Shown here piece after piece: positions 62,098 to 64,000 of a DNA stretch of 64,000 nucleotides; within the stretch, counting starts at the first letter, position 1, and each line of letters begins with the position of its first letter. The stretch is from Strigamia acuminata (lineage: Eukaryota; Arthropoda; Chilopoda; Geophilomorpha; Linotaeniidae): positions 29,621,118 to 29,685,117 of the forward strand of contig OX442314.1 of assembly GCA_949358305.1 (NCBI GenBank), in the 5' to 3' direction. Position numbers and translations under genes: made by a program. Under the pieces are notes generated by a model, which saw only the letters and a list, made by a program, of their open reading frames with translations, did no database searches and was not told the DNA's origin.

Positions 62098-64000
62098 TAT
62101 AGTGTTTAAATTTCAAAGTACACCAATATATCGGTACCAAGGTTTTTCTTGTAGTGTTCTGGCAAACATTTTGCTAACATTTTGCACATGTGTCCAAAAT
62201 AATCCTAAAAGGCTACAATGAACTTATTTATTGTTGTTTTTTTGTACATTTTTTACCTGGGAATAAAAATGGCACGTGTCCATTAAAAGAACAAACGGAC
62301 TGCAATCCTACTGTAATATTTTTCACTTACTGGACCAGTTACAATAGTTTCAAGTTTTTCCCATAGATGACTCTTCCAAGCGTAAGCCACTCAACGGTTC
62401 AGCTTTGGCCTTCCTTTTAACAGACGAAGCAAATCGTCTATTTGCAATCTGACTCGGTGCAACTGCATGTGGAGGCAGTGTGTTTCTTGCATTTGTCCGT
62501 GAGCTGGGGGTCTATTTAGGGCCCTTCTTTCCTTTGTGACAGAGAAGCTTTCTCGTTGACGTCATCACTAAATAAAAGCCCATATATGTTCGGAATGAGT
62601 CAAAAGTTAAAATGATTTTAGACATTACATTTAAATTAAATGTTAAAAGAAAAAAAAGTTTTTACGAAATTCCTTTTTAATCAGAAGTGCAATTAATGAA
62701 TTGAGTTACTTTTTCTGTTAGGCATCGGCAAACTGTCTAACAACTGTAAATTAGAATAGACGTGTTCATAATTACACTTCATTGTATCTCAGCTTGTCAT
62801 ATGGAATCTTGGAAAGTTTAATGCTGATTGAAGACAGTTATAATTAAAATTAATTGAGTTACAAACATTAAATTTCAAAATTTTAATTAAAAAAAAATTA
62901 AAAAGTTGAAAACAAGAAAAATTAGTTGAGATTTCTTAGAAGAAGTGGAATGCCAAAGGTAAATGTTTAGGGAATAGTTAAAAGTAGACTGTGCGTAAAT
63001 TCAAGCTGAAACACACAATTTGTATCGATTAATAGAATTTCTGCGAAGTACCGATTTCTGTTAAGTATTTATTTATTTTCTTTTAATCAACAACTGGGGA
63101 TAAATTAAGAAGAATTTTTTTCTGAATTAATTGTTAGTTTGAGCAGTCTAATTTCATCAACGCCATCTTTTATTAAAAATCACAAGTTGTAGGGATGTCT
63201 TTTCCTGTTGGTAATAATTTTCCCACTATCCGATGAAAATTAGTGGAATCTTTTTGCGTGAATAGAACTAGTTTTAGCTCTTATTCAATCATTCCTTACT
63301 TAAAATTTTGCAATTAATCAATTCTATTTACTATATACATTTTGCGGTTATTCAACTGAATTCATTTATTACACATTTATTCAATGCGCGTGTGCTTAAT
63401 TATTACACTGCGCTACAAATTGATTTTGCTATTACTCAATTTAGCTGCAGGTATGTAACCCCGGCCTTAGGATTTGTGGCACCCAAATATGGGCCCTCCT
63501 AGATGTAAAATTATTTCAATTTTTTGGTCACTTGAAGCACGGGCCCTAACTCTAATACCTTGTTTGCACCAGAAAGTTTGGGCTAGCCCGAAGTTTAAAT
63601 CTGGTTCTGGCATGATATTGGCTTAAAAAGTTCAGGCTAGAGCGTTCGCACCCAAAAGCAAAAAGCCCCATACCTAGGATAGCATGTTGCCAATAGACAA
63701 TCAACTTGTTACATGTTACACATGTTACAACATGTTACACACAGAGTTGTGGAAAGAATCTTAGCAGTTATCTAGTTCAGACAATTGGATTAGGATAATC
63801 TAGTTTAAAAAATTGTTTGAAATGCAATAAGGTATTGCGGATAAAATAATTAAATCCCTGAATAACAATGCTTATTTCAAATTGAAATGTAATTTTTGTG
63901 AGAAATAAAGAAGCATGACTTTTCTACTCAAAAACTTCCTCAAGACTAAACTTTATTCTTTTCAGAACAGTGGTAATTAAAAATACAAAGAAACAAATGA
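62098..64000. other. Non-genic right end of the window
   Basis: No gene recognised. Around 63,559 CTAATACCTTGTTTGCACCA resembles the end of the intron-4 MITE family (CTAATACCATGTTCACACCA), but no partner end is evident. Confidence 0.35.

Overview
The window looks like nuclear DNA of an invertebrate animal. It is AT-rich, its genes are split by short introns (many 58-130 bp) with GT-AG borders, and the only host gene family present is the DEG/ENaC sodium-channel family, which is known only from animals. I cannot name the species. An intron-bearing DIRS element is compatible with a crustacean or other arthropod, but that is weak evidence.

Layout: positions 1-42,800 hold a head-to-tail array, all on the + strand, of eight DEG/ENaC paralogues (here A-H; A is cut by the window edge) plus one truncated pseudogene. 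Every copy has the same six-exon plan with intron phases 0, 1, 0, 0, 2. Exons 2-5 are almost fixed in length (103, 98, 105, 107 bp). The spliced products are compact, about 415-430 residues. Most copies from C onward carry a related upstream block, and one such block (42,927-43,105) has no gene behind it.

The array is invaded by transposons. Between copies C and D lies a complete 12.3-kb Ty3/Gypsy-type element on the minus strand. It has 960-bp LTRs, a tRNA-Pro-like primer site, gag, pol reached through a textbook -1 frameshift signal, and a large third ORF of unknown function in the env position. Between D and E lies a complete 5.5-kb Ty3/Gypsy element with 255-bp LTRs and one gag-pol ORF. 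Next to it is a roughly 1-kb insertion that resembles a solo LTR. Introns and spacers contain several MITE families.

Positions 42,800-64,000 show no host gene I can support. They contain a complete DIRS retrotransposon (48,901-54,108) with perfect 134-bp inverted repeats, an internal complementary region, a spliced gag, an RT/RNase H/methyltransferase-like pol and a tyrosine recombinase. The rest is MITEs and fold-back elements, including a 737-bp inverted repeat at 61,361-62,097.

The most notable points are the DIRS element, where keeping or removing a 62-nt intron appears to decide between Gag and Gag-Pol; the frameshift signal and unexplained third ORF of the large Gypsy element; and the channel array, in which the His-Gly gating motif reads Leu-Gly in every copy whose N terminus is visible.
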